The notes: generated from the letters alone by a model not told the origin. Positions 51,567-63,616 are shown, counted from the stretch's first letter. The stretch: 64,000 nucleotides of DNA from Sipunculus nudus (GCA_026874595.1 CM049317.1:61042618-61106617); one strand, 5' to 3'. Made by a program: numbers and translations.

Positions 51567-53405
51567 CTGTAAGGAAGAAAAAATTATAAATGTAAAAGTA
51601 GTCAGAGACCACAAACCTTCACTTACATTCTCATACAGTTCTGCTAATGAAACATAACTGTCAGGGTACTACAACCCCTTCCCAGAGGTCACTTCCAGAA
51701 CTTAAGAGTGCGGCGCTGCCGCCATTTTGTGCCACTGCCAGTTTAGTTTAGATCAAGCTGAGGGGAGCCGAGGTTTTCAAAAGGCACCACCGATATTTCA
51801 TTAAGCCAAAGTAAGCCGATTTTGTGCAGCTCATTTTGGCTTGAGATCAAATTAACACAAAAAGATAAATCTTTCACAATTAAAAATGCCTGAAACAAAT
51901 GTTCAGCCTTTATTTTTTGTTTCTTTTTGCTGAAAGGAAACAGTGTGGTTGTTTAAGTATGAAAATGTTGGCTTATGAAACCACCAGGATAAACAATACT
52001 TGAAATTTAATCACACACTAGTTAACTGGAAAATAGATGCAATATGTCACATGACTGTGATATAGATAACCTTTTTCCAAAAACTGATACTGAGCCATGA
52101 AACTCATCTTACTGCTAAAGTAAGCGATCTTTTCGTCCAAGCCAGCCACATATGTGTGGCTTACTTGGCTCCAGGCTCTACCAGAACTTAAAAACCTATT
52201 ACTAATGAATAGCTCTTATTATATAGAAAGAACTGTCTAGCACAACAGGATGGAATTCTCTGAATTCAAAATGTGATCATTCAGACCTCTAAAAATTTAA
52301 TTGATTGTTTCTTTGAAGTTTTTATGTACACCTCTGCAAGGAATCCCGATTAAATTTGACTGTGTTCCTCAAAGTTATTCAATATCAAGGTTCACCTGCT
52401 CCTACAGTTGTTTGAATCACGGCTAACAAAGCTTTAAGGACCAAATACTACAGAGAGAACCCTGAGGATGGCCCTGACTCTTAGGTGGGATAAAGAAATT
52501 TCCCAGGTGTCAACAATATGATACAATCCTTTACATTAAAATCATATTATGCTGATCAGGATTACCTCATAACCAACTTGTATGTACCAAGGAAAAATAG
52601 ACTACCTCTCCACCTTACATAAGTATGATCAGATCGAATTGGTTACAAATGTGCTTTCAAATTACAAACCAAAAATTATATTCAGAGGAATATAATATTG
52701 AGCCTGAATATGAAAAACATGTACTGTGATGTATTATAGAATCTGAACATAACTGAATTAAGTTATTTTTTTATAAAATTTATTAACTCGACTGAGAAGT
52801 CCTCATCAGATGAGGAGAACAATAAGAAACCCATTACACATTGATTTATTTGATTATTTATAAGTGGAACTGAGATACTGCATCACATATGACAAGTGTG
52901 CAGAGAAATTCAGCCTGACTGACAGACTTATGAGTTTACTAGTGGTTTGATGATAAATAGAAAAATAATCATAATTTATATGGTGTACATTGTACAATAT
53001 ACTAAATCTTTAAATATTGAAACATACTCTGAAGGAAGTGTAAATTATTTTACATTTTAAACCTTTTGTATCACTTTTACATTTTAAATTATATATTATC
53101 TTAGTACACATTTGCATTTATAGATACCATAATACTATTTTTCAATGTTATGATGAGCTATTTGCGATAACCTGTGCATTTATCAGATATAATTGATTGC
53201 TAGATCATTAATGTTCTCTCATTGAGATTGAACAATTTCTTGAGAATACAATTCAAATATCTAGAATGTCTGTTAAATCTACTTTTATTGTACATATGTT
53301 CATATGTCAACTGTATATGTATTGTATCTATAAGTGTTTAAACTGTAGCAGGACCTCATAGAAAAACTGCATTTGCTGAATGAACTATCCTGTTAAAATA
53401 TATTG

Positions 53406-53408
<3 letters not shown>

Positions 53409-53452
<44 letters not shown>
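53409..53452. repeat. (TA)n microsatellite
   Basis: About 22 TA repeats in the first intron of the alpha-galactosidase gene. Confidence 0.95.
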
Positions 53453-53453
<1 letters not shown>

Positions 53454-53650
53454 TAGAAGTATAAAGGTGCTGAACGAATCTAACAGTGCTAAGAGCTAAT
53501 ACACAGAATTTACAACGAAAATGTTCAGTTTACATGTACATTAACATTGTTTTCCGCAATCATCAGATGTGAAATGTTAAGGAATGGTTGGTGACATTAT
53601 GTAATCATGTGCTGAAGCACTCAGCCATGGTAGGGTGGGAGTGTGTGGGG

Positions 53651-53656
<6 letters not shown>

Positions 53657-53736
<80 letters not shown>
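53657..53736. repeat. (TA)n microsatellite
   Basis: About 40 TA repeats in the same intron. Confidence 0.95.
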
Positions 53737-53738
<2 letters not shown>

Positions 53739-54229
53739 GGTATTGTCTCTTTAACATATTCAATACATCCTGGTGACTTCACTCTACCATAAGGGAGCAT
53801 TTATAATTAATCAAAATTAAATTTCATTTAGCCCGACTTCATCTTGTTATATTGGATGATAACATTGTTAAGGGATCTGTACCTGAAGAGTGGGACCAAC
53901 TCTAACACTGATAAGTGAGTCATTCCAATCAATCCACCTGGCCAATGGTCCCATATTCTAGTACCAGTACAGTAAAAGTCATTAACAAACATGTGTGACT
54001 GAGTATTTAATTTCATTTAAATGACAGCTTGTTCATAAAAAATGCTTTTGTAGAATCTAGCATAAACTAAAAACTTAAACCTTTGCATTCCTTTAGACTG
54101 TACATATCTTTATCAGTTCAATAACAACTAAATATTGAAAGACAGTGTTGTGTACAGGTTGCAAGAAGTGTGACAAGCTATTAGATATATTGTGACAGCT
54201 GCAATTAATGAATTTTTTTCACACACCTG

Positions 54230-54231
<2 letters not shown>

Positions 54232-54283
<52 letters not shown>

Positions 54284-54339
54284 GTATGTATGCATATATA
54301 TATATATATGTATATATATATATTTATACATATATGTAC
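54232..54339. repeat. (TA)n/(TATG)n AT-rich tract
   Basis: TA repeats with TTTA, GTATG and CATA interruptions, continuing in patches to about 54560. Cruciform-prone and directly ahead of the putative UTR exon donor. Confidence 0.9.
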
Positions 54340-54522
54340 AGGTATGCCAGTCAACTTTTTGAAATCAGAAATATTTGAGGAAAAATGGATGATCATTTGG
54401 ATTTGTTTAAGGATCACCACCAAAATTTTAAATGAATTAAGTTTCTCTTGTTCTGTTAACATATATACATATAAATATATATTTTTCTCATTCTATTAAC
54501 ATATTTACATATATCTATAAAG

Positions 54523-54553
<31 letters not shown>

Positions 54554-54688
54554 AAATATATTTATACATTTATATTAATTAAATGGCTCGAGAGATACTG
54601 AAGTCAAAACCAAGACTAAAATTAAGACTTTCAAATGGCAGTATATATATAATTTAATCTAAATATATATGAATACCTCAAATCTTAC

Positions 54689-54784
54689 CTTTCTGTTTGC
54701 CAGGTGTGTACAGGTCTAATGACAAATCTGTACTGGTTTTCGTGCTTTCTCTGAGCAGTCCAAGCTTACTTAATTCCAAGGGCC
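54689..54784 (-). other. Probable 5' UTR exon of the alpha-galactosidase gene
   Basis: On the minus strand, GGCAAACAGAAAG|GTAAGAT is a near-consensus donor at 54689/54688. It would splice to the acceptor at 51567 over a 3.1-kb intron. The upstream border (transcription start) is not determined; 54784 is only where the E-box begins. Confidence 0.45.
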
Positions 54785-54794
54785 GTCATGTGAC
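54785..54794 (-). promoter_or_regulatory. CLEAR/E-box-like GTCATGTGAC upstream of the UTR exon
   Basis: GTCATGTGAC differs in one base from the CLEAR consensus GTCACGTGAC bound by TFEB/TFE3/MITF, which control lysosomal genes. Related CATGTGAC occurs at 55060-55067. A CCAAT box on the minus strand (ATTGG on plus) lies at 54866-54870. Position and gene identity fit, but binding is inferred. Confidence 0.4.
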
Positions 54795-54991
54795 TGTTCA
54801 TTATACGTCGCACAAAGAAAAACTACGTAACTTTGTCGTAATTCCAGGGCAAATATCGGTTAGCTATTGGTAGGCAGAATCACATGCATAGTTGAGAAAT
54901 GAGCCATAACTTGAGTAATCGGGCATTAAGGCTTTTATATCGCGACTGAAAGCTCTCTACGTAATAGTTATGTAAGATTATTAAAACTTGC

Positions 54992-55205
54992 CTGTACTGG
55001 TGTAAATTGCCCAGTTGTCACCGGCTGTCACTTTCATGTCACTTCCGTAAACAAATAAACATGTGACTAAAATGTAAAAGATCAGGCCCGTGAAAGATCT
55101 TAGATCGGTTTTCGGGAATCTTCGGTAAAATTCGGAAAATACCTCCGTAACGACGTAAAGGATCTGCTTAGGTTCTATTATATACCACAGGTGTCGCCGC
55201 TTCAT
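54992..55205 (-). other. Candidate N-terminal exon with a membrane segment
   Basis: Minus-strand open frame MKRRHLWYIIEP... with a basic, aromatic N-terminus, one hydrophobic segment (LRSFTGLIFYILVTCLFVYG) and a polar part GSDMKVTAGDNWAIYTSTG, then a stop. At 54992/54991 the sequence reads AGTACAG|GCAAGT, an ideal match to a GC-AG intron donor. The layout would suit a type II membrane protein start. No downstream partner exon was found on this strand apart from the alpha-galactosidase exons, and splicing into their first acceptor would give an early stop. It may be chance. Confidence 0.2.
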
Positions 55206-55480
55206 TCACTTACTCAACCATGGCGTTTCATGATATATTTTTTTAATCCAGAGTGGTCAAGAGAATAAGAGAATAAATTGATGAATTACATACAAAAAAA
55301 ACTGTGTCCAGCAAATCGGAGGAAATGTTAATGACTTGTTTGCACAGTAAATATCACAACAAGTGAAAATTCAACATTGACACGCATGGATATAGTCTAG
55401 AAACGGACTTGCAGTCTCAAACGGAGATGTACAGTTGTACACTATTGATTGATTGATTGATTTTATTCAGGTAGTCAAGG

Positions 55481-55686
55481 GCCTGGACAGCTGAGCGGTA
55501 AAACGCTTGGCTTTCTCCGCTGGCGACCCGGGTTCGATCCCCGGTGTGGCTATGAGAGTGGGTTGTAGTTTCCCGTCCAAGGTCGGTGGTTTTCTCCAGC
55601 TCCTCCTGTTTCCTCCACCCTTACCGACTACCGAGCGGTAACATCCGAGCCATGGAGAGTGCCATGTAAAATAAATAAAGTTTATA
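55481..55686 (+). mobile_element. tRNA-derived SINE with mollusc-type central domain
   Basis: The tRNA-like head has box A CAGCTGAGCGGTAAAACGC and box B GGTTCGATCCCCGG (55531-55544). It is followed by a body containing GGTGGTTTTCTCCAGCTCC and TGTTTCCTCCACCC, then GCCATGTAAAATAAATAAAG and an AT-rich tail. The TTTTCTCC..TTTCCTCC block resembles, from memory, the conserved central domain shared by many mollusc SINEs. A (TTGA)n tract precedes it. Confidence 0.75.
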
Positions 55687-56383
55687 TTATATTACATGCA
55701 TATAAAAGAACATTCATCATAAAACACAGTATCTTGACATAACCAAGGATAACACTAAAACGTTTGAAAGTATAAAATTATTGCCATATATAGTGGTCCT
55801 TGTGATCGAGGTTTATACAAGAGAAAAAGGGCATGCAAGGAATACCTGATATATAAGTTAAATTTAATATATATAGTAATTTACAATCAATAGTACTAAA
55901 AATAGATGTGAACAATAATTAAAGTCTACAAAGCATAAAAATATTGCTAGATTTTTTTTAACAATGGTGTGTGTAAAGGACTGATCATACCAAGCATTTC
56001 TAAAAATACAGACCAACAAGAAATACATAAACGACTAAGTCAAACCAGGCACAGTTTGCATCATAAAGAAAATATAAGAGAAAAAAATCATTAATTAAAA
56101 TAATTATAAATAGAAGTGTAGTTTACTTTAAATTTCTAGAGACCAATGTGGCATGTCACAGAGTATATCATAATTTATATGACTGGCGGACTATATTCTG
56201 TGTCGGCAGATGGTTGTAGATGGGTCATGAGTCGAAGCTCAGATGATGAGCAAGACCAGTGACATTACGCCATAGCATCAACTAAAAATTCTAAATAATA
56301 ATTACCAGAGCTGGTAAAAAAAATCGACTTTAAAAATAATCATGATTTTTTATTTAAATGGACTGTTATTGATATAAATCATC

Positions 56384-56386
<3 letters not shown>
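55687..56386. other. No supported feature
   Basis: AT-rich intergenic DNA without recognisable exons or repeats. Confidence 0.4.

Positions 56387-56442
<56 letters not shown>
56387..56442. repeat. (TA)n microsatellite
   Basis: TA repeats with one TTTA interruption; they abut the element that starts at 56443. Confidence 0.95.
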
Positions 56443-57342
56443 CAGTAAAACCCCGCTAACACGACCACCTGCAGGACCGGGCAAAATGGTCGTGTTAGCG
56501 GGGTGGTCTTGTAAGCTGAATGCTTGTACATTAGTCTACCAATATTAACGCAGGCGATAATATGGGCATTTTAAGTAAATTGTAAGTTGTAGTCCCTGTT
56601 TAATTTAAAATTTAAAACATAAAGAAAAATAAATAACAAACATGAATATGAGTCACAGTTTTATTCATATAGTTATAAAACACAAAATGAAACAAATAGT
56701 TGGCTTTGAAGACATTCTTAAAACATTGGTCTTAACACCAAGATGATCCGATGTCGAACACGTAATGAGAACAGAATGAACACATCTAGTGTTAATTATA
56801 TGGTTCCTGTTTGATCATTGAAATGTGATTTGTCACAGTTTTACTTTACTCATCTAAATGTATGCGTGTGGTGTCAGTTATGTTTGCCAATCTCCTTTTG
56901 ATCAGTATGTAAAATACTAATATAACAGCCGTACACAACAAACATTTTAACGGACCATGGAGTCCAATATCTGTTGATGCGTTTAGTTTGGCTAACAGGT
57001 TGGGCGGCATTATAAACAAGCCTAACTATGGCTGTGCAGATGAAAGCGGGCTTTCCCACGTGCCCGGTTAATTAATCACGGGCTATTATCTTAGTCCAAG
57101 CTAAGCGATGAGAGTGTCATCGTCTCAACGGGCCGCGGTCGCCACGGGCCAGTGGTCGTAATAAGGGGCTCATCTGAAGGTCGGGACCAAGAAAGGTGGT
57201 TGTTGGTCGTGATAGCGGGTTGGTCGTGATACCGAAGTTTTTTATATGATAATTTATATAATACAATTCTGGGACCAAGAAAAGTGGTCGTGTTAGTGGG
57301 ATAATCGTGTTAGCGGGGTGGTCGTCATGCGGGAGTTCACTG
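56443..57342. mobile_element. 0.9-kb pogo/Tigger-like MITE
   Basis: Starts CAGTAAAACCCCGCTAACAC. Its end, reverse-complemented, reads CAGTGAACTCCCGCATGAC, then GACCACCCCGCTAACACGA. Both ends carry several copies of GGTCGTGTTAGCGGGGTGGT in both orientations (56487, 57287, 57305). CAGT-start termini and insertion into TA-rich DNA suit Tc1/mariner-pogo elements, but a TA target-site duplication is not clean on the right. No transposase frame. Confidence 0.6.
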
Positions 57343-57626
57343 TGTGTGTGTGTGTGTATATATACATATATATATATATTCATATATTAAAAAAGAGCCT
57401 GAAAACCATGCATTTTTATTTGGCCTAATTGATAGACTAATTGTTTTATGTAATAAATACATTAGTCCTTGTTAAAGGCGCCACTCTCAATCTACCGTTC
57501 AACAACAGGCTAACAATTAGTAATATACAAATAAACAAAGCACATTAAAAGCTGCTCTTTGTAGAAAATTGACCAGAGCGTGAACCAGTTTGGTATAGCT
57601 AATTATGGGATATAGTTTCTTTGTAC

Positions 57627-57844
57627 CCGCCAGACAATAGCATTTTTGTTTTCTGTCTGAAGTTCCTTCCGGCAATTAACGCATGTGTCATGTATACATT
57701 TTGGCGAAGACACGTAGGAGGTAAAATGAGAGGTAGAGAAGTAAATACGCCTACGAAGTTGAAGTCAATATCCATCATTTCAAGAAACAACTCATCACCA
57801 CGGCCTGTGATGTACCAGGGAACACGGTGGCACGATTGCGCGGT
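57627..57844 (-). other. Candidate internal coding exon, unidentified
   Basis: On the minus strand a plausible acceptor (TTTACCTGCTCAG) precedes 57844 and a donor (CTGGCGG|GTACAAAG) follows 57627. The frame between is open, with balanced composition: TAQSCHRVPWYITGRGDELF, later EMMDIDFNFVGVF and PPTCLRQNVY. No family recognised. The opposite strand is open too, which lowers confidence. Confidence 0.2.
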
Positions 57845-58398
57845 CTGAGCAGGTAAAGTCTCCAGTGTCCTTAATGCCAAAATGCATAGGCCTCTCTATG
57901 TTCAAACTGGACCAAATGCAGTCTGCACTGTTAAATGAGACATATTAAATCGGCTTTATTAAATTGGTAATATATGTTTTATACATTAATACTTGTCCGT
58001 TATTAAACAAATAACTGGGATATTATTTACCTTTACATTCCATTAAAGTTGTCATAATCATATATAAAACGAAATATGAGGTATTCGTTGACGTTTTTCA
58101 AATCCCTTCTGGACTCACACGTTTTTACAATGAATTTCCGATATGCTGCAACACAAGAAATATACTAGTATTTTAACTGACCTGTCAACCACGCGTGGGA
58201 TGTAAACAGAATCACACGTATATACTTATTAATCAATTGCCGACTGGCTAGCAAATGGATATAAAACTTGACTGACATCTTGGATTGTGACTTCCAGTAG
58301 GAGATGTTTGAGCTTGAGCACTTTTCATCTGGGCCCTGTTTATTGTTATTTATTTTCTGCAGGTCAGGGTAGCCAGGGGACCTAATTAATAGAGTGTA

Positions 58399-59120
58399 TA
58401 GGGCTGCATCGATATACTGATACATCGATACATATCAATACGCCACATCGATACGGGTACCGGTATACGCTTTGCATGTTGTATCGTCGTACCGATGAAA
58501 CAAAATTACTGCCAAGGAATATAAATAGGACCCTAACCTGAAATATAAAATGAATTTACTATTTACAAAGCTTAAGCTACTTTTGATTATTTTTTTTGCA
58601 ATTTATTACTAAACTAAGATCAAATGTATTGTCGTATGATTGACTAAATCAGCGGTGTATGTATACTTGCCGGCGGTTGAGAGCAATGATACATAGACAG
58701 ATATTGCGAATGGTCCTCCTTAGTGCTGATTGTATTTCTACCATGAAAATACGTATGGCATGTTTTCCCATTTTGTGTTTGCAGTAGGGTATGTATTAAA
58801 TTTTAGAATCTATTATTGTATCTCTTATTGTTTTTTAAATATAACGGAAGCATTTTGCCTATTTACAATAATACGTTCCCTCATCAACGAGCGTGTAAAA
58901 AAACAACAAACCAAAAACGAGTATGTTTAATGCCCTTTTTATTATATACATATATTACATATAATTATTAAACAATCCATATCTTCTGTCATTTATGAGA
59001 GAGTCGGCCCATCATTTGAAAATGGTACAAAAAAGCGTATCGTCAATACGTATCGGATACCGCTTTAGGAGTATCGCAATACGTATTGTACCTAAACAAG
59101 CTGACCGATACCCAGCCCTA
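58399..59120. mobile_element. hAT-like MITE, 722 bp
   Basis: Left end TAGGGCTGCATCGATATAC; the right end, reverse-complemented, reads TAGGGCTGGGTATCGGTCAG. Subterminal regions on both sides are rich in ATCGATAC/GTATCG words. TAGGGCTGGG-type termini are characteristic of hAT MITEs. The expected 8-bp target-site duplication is not evident (AGAGTGTA versus ATAGTTGA). Confidence 0.65.
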
Positions 59121-59511
59121 ATAGTTGACGTGCCCTGACACCTTAGCGCCACCTTCCTCTGGTTTCATTCCTACAAACTTGATATTTGGCATTAATATTT
59201 TTATTTACAATAAATGGTTAAGAGAAATTCGAGAGAGAGGAATAAAATAAGATTAAGATATCGATTTATATTAAACCATTTTCACTTGCTTTACAATTTC
59301 AGTTGGCTCCCTACAAAACTACTCTTTGTCCATTTTCTAAAACCATTATTTCAGTTGATAAGAGCATATTCAGGGGATTTGTCTAAACTTTAGGAAGTGT
59401 TAACGAAAACGGATTATTTTTTTTCTTTTTGTTCGAGATCCTATCTCGCTAAGCGGTTACAGGCCATTTAAAAAAGAATACCTCCAAAAAGATATTTGAC
59501 AGTTGATATTA

Positions 59512-59655
59512 TTAGTCCCGGTCATCCGAGCAATTCCCAGTTGGAAGAGTTAAGTTTTGAGTAGAAACGACCTCTGGCGTAAGGGTGCAAAATCTCTTAA
59601 CAATATAATCAGACGCAGGGACGTAACCAGAGAAGCCGTCTTCTAGCTTTATATA
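59512..59655 (-). other. Candidate terminal exon, SH3-like wording
   Basis: Minus-strand frame after a weak acceptor (GGATCGACCAAG): YIKLEDGFSGYVPASDYIV, then KRFCTLTPEVVSTQNLTL and a stop at 59512-59514. GYVPASDYI resembles the end of an SH3 domain (GYVPSNYV), but the match is short and no upstream exon with the rest of the domain was found. Confidence 0.15.
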
Positions 59656-59752
59656 CTTGGTCGATCCAGCAGAAATAAATATGTTTAAAACAAACAAGAG
59701 ATGAGGAAGGTTAGGGGGCCGAAATATTTGGCAAAGGCAGTTGATACACACG

Positions 59753-59767
<15 letters not shown>

Positions 59768-59786
<19 letters not shown>

Positions 59787-59787
59787 A
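59768..59787. repeat. (CA)n(TA)n microsatellite
   Basis: A CA tract from about 59750 passes into TA repeats. Confidence 0.9.
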
Positions 59788-60023
59788 ATAAAACAGCTCA
59801 CAAAAATTCCACACAACATACCGATACTTATGTTTTAATTCTAATTAGAAATATCAGTTGCACAAGATGAATACAAAAATTTCATATTTTCATGATTAAA
59901 ACTAATAAAAATGTAGAAACAAGTCCCAGATATCAGTGAAAGGTGTTTCATAATTGTGTTTTTGAAATGTAATCATCATTAAACTAAGTGACATTCCCAT
60001 CTTCCGGGAGTACTCGATGCGAC

Positions 60024-60052
60024 GGGGGTGGGGGTGGAGGGGGGGGGGGGGG
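60024..60052. repeat. G-rich run
   Basis: GGGGGTGGGGGTGGAGG followed by 12 more G; fits a quadruplex pattern. Confidence 0.9.
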
Positions 60053-60627
60053 CTTTTTCTCTGATCAAAACAGCTCTGGGTGCACAGATTAAAATATTGT
60101 TTGTGTTTTATGATCCTTTCATGTGGTTTTGCACCGGATGACACGTAGGCCAGACGCTGTGAAGTATACATAACAGGACATGAAAAGACTTTGTACCTTA
60201 ACCTAATCTTGGGCTTTGAGTGGAACCATTTACATAAAGGACTTTGACACTGGAGGTTTCCAGAATGTCTTTGTCGTAAAATGGTGCTTACGCTCATGAT
60301 TAGTTTGTCAAACAGCCATAAAGCTTACATCCTCTTAATTAGAGTTTGATCGATCATCAATTTCCACGGACCACAGCAAGCTACCACCCTTAGTGACACC
60401 TTGTCATATAAATTGAAATCTGACGTATCTGTCGCCGTGCTAAGGAGGCACGGTAAACACTTCATGATGATGATGCACAAAATTAATAATGAACGTTTAA
60501 TTAAGACTTAAATGCCATATCTTAATTATCTGAACACGCAACGCGCGTTGTTTTTAATATGGGCCTTACAAAGACATGGCACGTGATTATATACTGGCGT
60601 GAGACTATATATAACATTTTGAATGTA

Positions 60628-60790
60628 GGGATTGCCCGGTGGTTACAGCAACAGACTAAGGAGCTGTAGGTGTTCGGTTCGAATCCCGCCAGAGACTCAC
60701 AGGTAAAATGGTAATCTCTCATTAGAACCTCGGAGATTCGGTCTAATGTCCTGATAATTGCCAGCCCCGTGAATAAATACCTAAATCTAG
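60628..60790 (+). mobile_element. tRNA-derived SINE
   Basis: Box A-like TTGCCCGGTGGTTACAGC (about 60633) and, about 35 bases on, box B GGTTCGAATCCCGCC (60675-60689). The tail region ends near CCCCGTGAATAAATACCTAAA. The tRNA stems do not close fully, so it is not called a tRNA gene. Confidence 0.6.
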
Positions 60791-60799
60791 AAGGCTTGA

Positions 60800-62127
60800 T
60801 ACCAGGGGTGCAATTTCTATTCATAATGTTGGGGCGAGGACTTTGAACCCGCCCCCTCCGTTACTTGTTCCCTTGTAACGTGGTGCCTACGCTCCCGAGG
60901 CAGCGGAAATCTTGCGCTTCTAAAGAAGCTACTGATTTTCCTGCTGCCTGGTTTGAACGTTTATGATACACTTAGACACCAGGTGGTGTGTCTGTCTGCT
61001 GAAAAACATTGTGCGTATGATGTGACTAGCAGCCAACAAAATGCAAGTTAACAAACACTTGACGGGCATCATGGCTCCGCCCATGGCTGCGCTTCAAGCG
61101 CCGCTTGACGATAGTTTTATGGTCACTCTCAGTAAAAAATAGCCGGATTTTAATCGTTCCCTCTGCGTTCTCGCACCATCGACCTATTCGATTATGACAT
61201 TACGACTATGTTAGCGTAGCCATATATCCGTTGTCAATAAAACGGTAACTAGCCAGGGAGGTGTGCACGGAGCCAATAAAGTTATATTTCGTTTGAATAA
61301 CAGCTAACCGGCCGGGCATCCTATGTGCACAAGGAACTGTGCAAGCCACGTGATGGGCCATTCTCTCTGTGCCTGTGGCCTATTCAAACGGTTGTCGGGG
61401 CGTTGAGTTGTCACTTAAAACGAAATGTACCATCATTTCTATGATAATTATGTAAATTCCTTGTCGCATCAGTTGTGTGTCGCATATCGGGCATTGTTTA
61501 CACGCATGCAGTCAAGAGGGCCACAAAAATTATAGAAACAATTTGTGGTCTAGTTCAAACACAATGACCTCTTCACCCCTGAAAAGATTTTGCCAACAGC
61601 ATTTATATTTGCTATTTTTTTTATTATTTGTCAATTTCAGTCAATTATTGAGGTCGTGTCTTCCATTACCGCGTCTTATCTGATTGGACCAAAACACAGT
61701 GTTCCCCTCAGGTGCAGCGACTCGGGATACGAGGTCAAAACAAACAGCGCTTATGATATAGGTAGTAGACCTTAAGGTAAAGCGCTGTAAACAGAGCGTA
61801 AGTGGTAACTACATTTAACCCCCCCCCCCTTCTCCTCCACATCCATTTTCTCACTGTGGGGTTATAATAAAAATAATGTTAGCAGTTCGATTGCGGGGGG
61901 GGGGGGGGGGGGAGACGAGTGTTACAAAGTACAAACATAATACAAGTAACATTTCACTTTCATGGTCACATTAATGAGCACCACGTTTCATGAACTTAAT
62001 TTTGACCACAGGCACTTTTGTTTTAGGTCACTGAACATCACAATACAAACAGTTCCCTCCCCCTCACCCCTTTTTCTTATGCAGACTTGAATTGCACGGA
62101 TGCATAGATGTGTAAATTAATTATAGA

Positions 62128-62128
<1 letters not shown>
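60800..62128. other. No supported gene; G- and C-runs
   Basis: Mixed-composition DNA. It includes a CACGTGAT E-box at about 61349, a C-run at about 61820 and an 18-base G-run at 61895-61912. Short open frames show no domain. Confidence 0.4.

Positions 62129-62181
<53 letters not shown>
62129..62181. repeat. (TA)n microsatellite
   Basis: About 26 uninterrupted TA repeats. Confidence 0.95.
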
Positions 62182-62183
<2 letters not shown>

Positions 62184-62491
62184 TTACAAGACTTTCGCAA
62201 CCAAGGCCAAACCTTTTTCATGATTTCTAGGTTACAGCTGTTTTTTCTGCTGTTAGGAATGACGGATATGTCTTTACTCCATTCCTAATTGGATTTTGAC
62301 ATATTGTCAGTTTCAAGAACTTCACATCTTGAACTAAACTGAAAGCATGTCATATGAATATCCTTTGAAAACCTACGTGTCTGTCTTGGGAACCTCAAAC
62401 GCAATAATGGTGGACAACTTCCGGGAGATTTGTAAGCCGTGTCATTGTAAATGTCATTGTAGAGCACTAATCCGTCTAAAAGCACCCCTAT

Positions 62492-62563
62492 GAATAATAA
62501 TAATATTTATATTAATAATAATAATAAATAATAATAATAATAATTATGATAATAATAATAATA

Positions 62564-62631
<68 letters not shown>

Positions 62632-62705
62632 TAATAATAATAATAATAAATAATGATACAAATTATTATTATAAATAATAATAAATAATAATAATAATAG
62701 TAATA

Positions 62706-62738
<33 letters not shown>

Positions 62739-62742
62739 TATG

Positions 62743-62806
<64 letters not shown>

Positions 62807-62868
62807 TAATGATAACAATAATAATAATAACAACAACAATAATAATAAATAATAATAGTAAATAAATA

Positions 62869-62951
<83 letters not shown>

Positions 62952-63015
62952 TAAAACTGATGATGATGACAGTACCAACAACATTAATATTGATAATAAC
63001 AATAACAAATAAATT
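62492..63015. repeat. (TAA)n trinucleotide tract, about 0.5 kb
   Basis: Nearly pure TAA/AAT repeats with sporadic TGATAA, AAATAA, TAG and CAA interruptions. Minus-strand frames read as poly-Leu, poly-Ile or poly-Tyr and are artefacts. Confidence 0.95.
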
Positions 63016-63420
63016 AAAAAAATCTCTCAGTGTCATAGTGCAGTCACGGAAATTCCTCCTACACCAGATTACATGATCTATATGCCTTTTACAACTAATA
63101 ACGTCTCCACTCAATAATTACAGTCAAATGTTGTCATGGTCAAGCATGCGTTAACGTTAACGTTAAATATCATTGCTACATAAATGACACGTTTTACTTT
63201 TTCTTGAGTATTCAAGTGGACGGCAATATTTTAACAACTAGATCTATCTTTTGACACCAAATATATCATACTAAAATAAAAAAATTCATAAGTGTTATAT
63301 GATTTACTATCTCATACTATCACATACTATCTCACTATCTGGTGCATTTAAATTAAATCTTATTCAGAAGCATGACAATTTTAATTTTCAGTTGCATTTC
63401 TAATACTTCTATAGAAATTA

Positions 63421-63616
63421 AGTGTTCAGCTGTTAAATATGTAAATGGCTTCCATGGCAACTGTAACATGACCACGTGACCTTAAAAGACGACAAAGGGA
63501 CAGTTACCAGCCTTACATACTTTTAGCTGCTGACTCGGTGCTAACTCTCTGGATGCGCACATGTTTACAAGTTGTACAGTCCTTTACAATTTTTTTTATC
63601 ATATTCTCTCTTTTAG
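63421..63616 (+). promoter_or_regulatory. Promoter-like segment upstream of the candidate exon at 63617
   Basis: Contains CCATGGCAAC at about 63452 (an RFX X-box half-site) and ACCACGTGACCTT at 63471 (an E-box related to CLEAR). A pyrimidine-rich acceptor, TCTCTCTTTTAG, ends at 63616. Functional use is inferred only from motif clustering and position. Confidence 0.25.

Noticed and set aside
62512-63114. Two long minus-strand frames of poly-Leu/Tyr/Ile
   Set aside because: They are translations of a (TAA)n tract.
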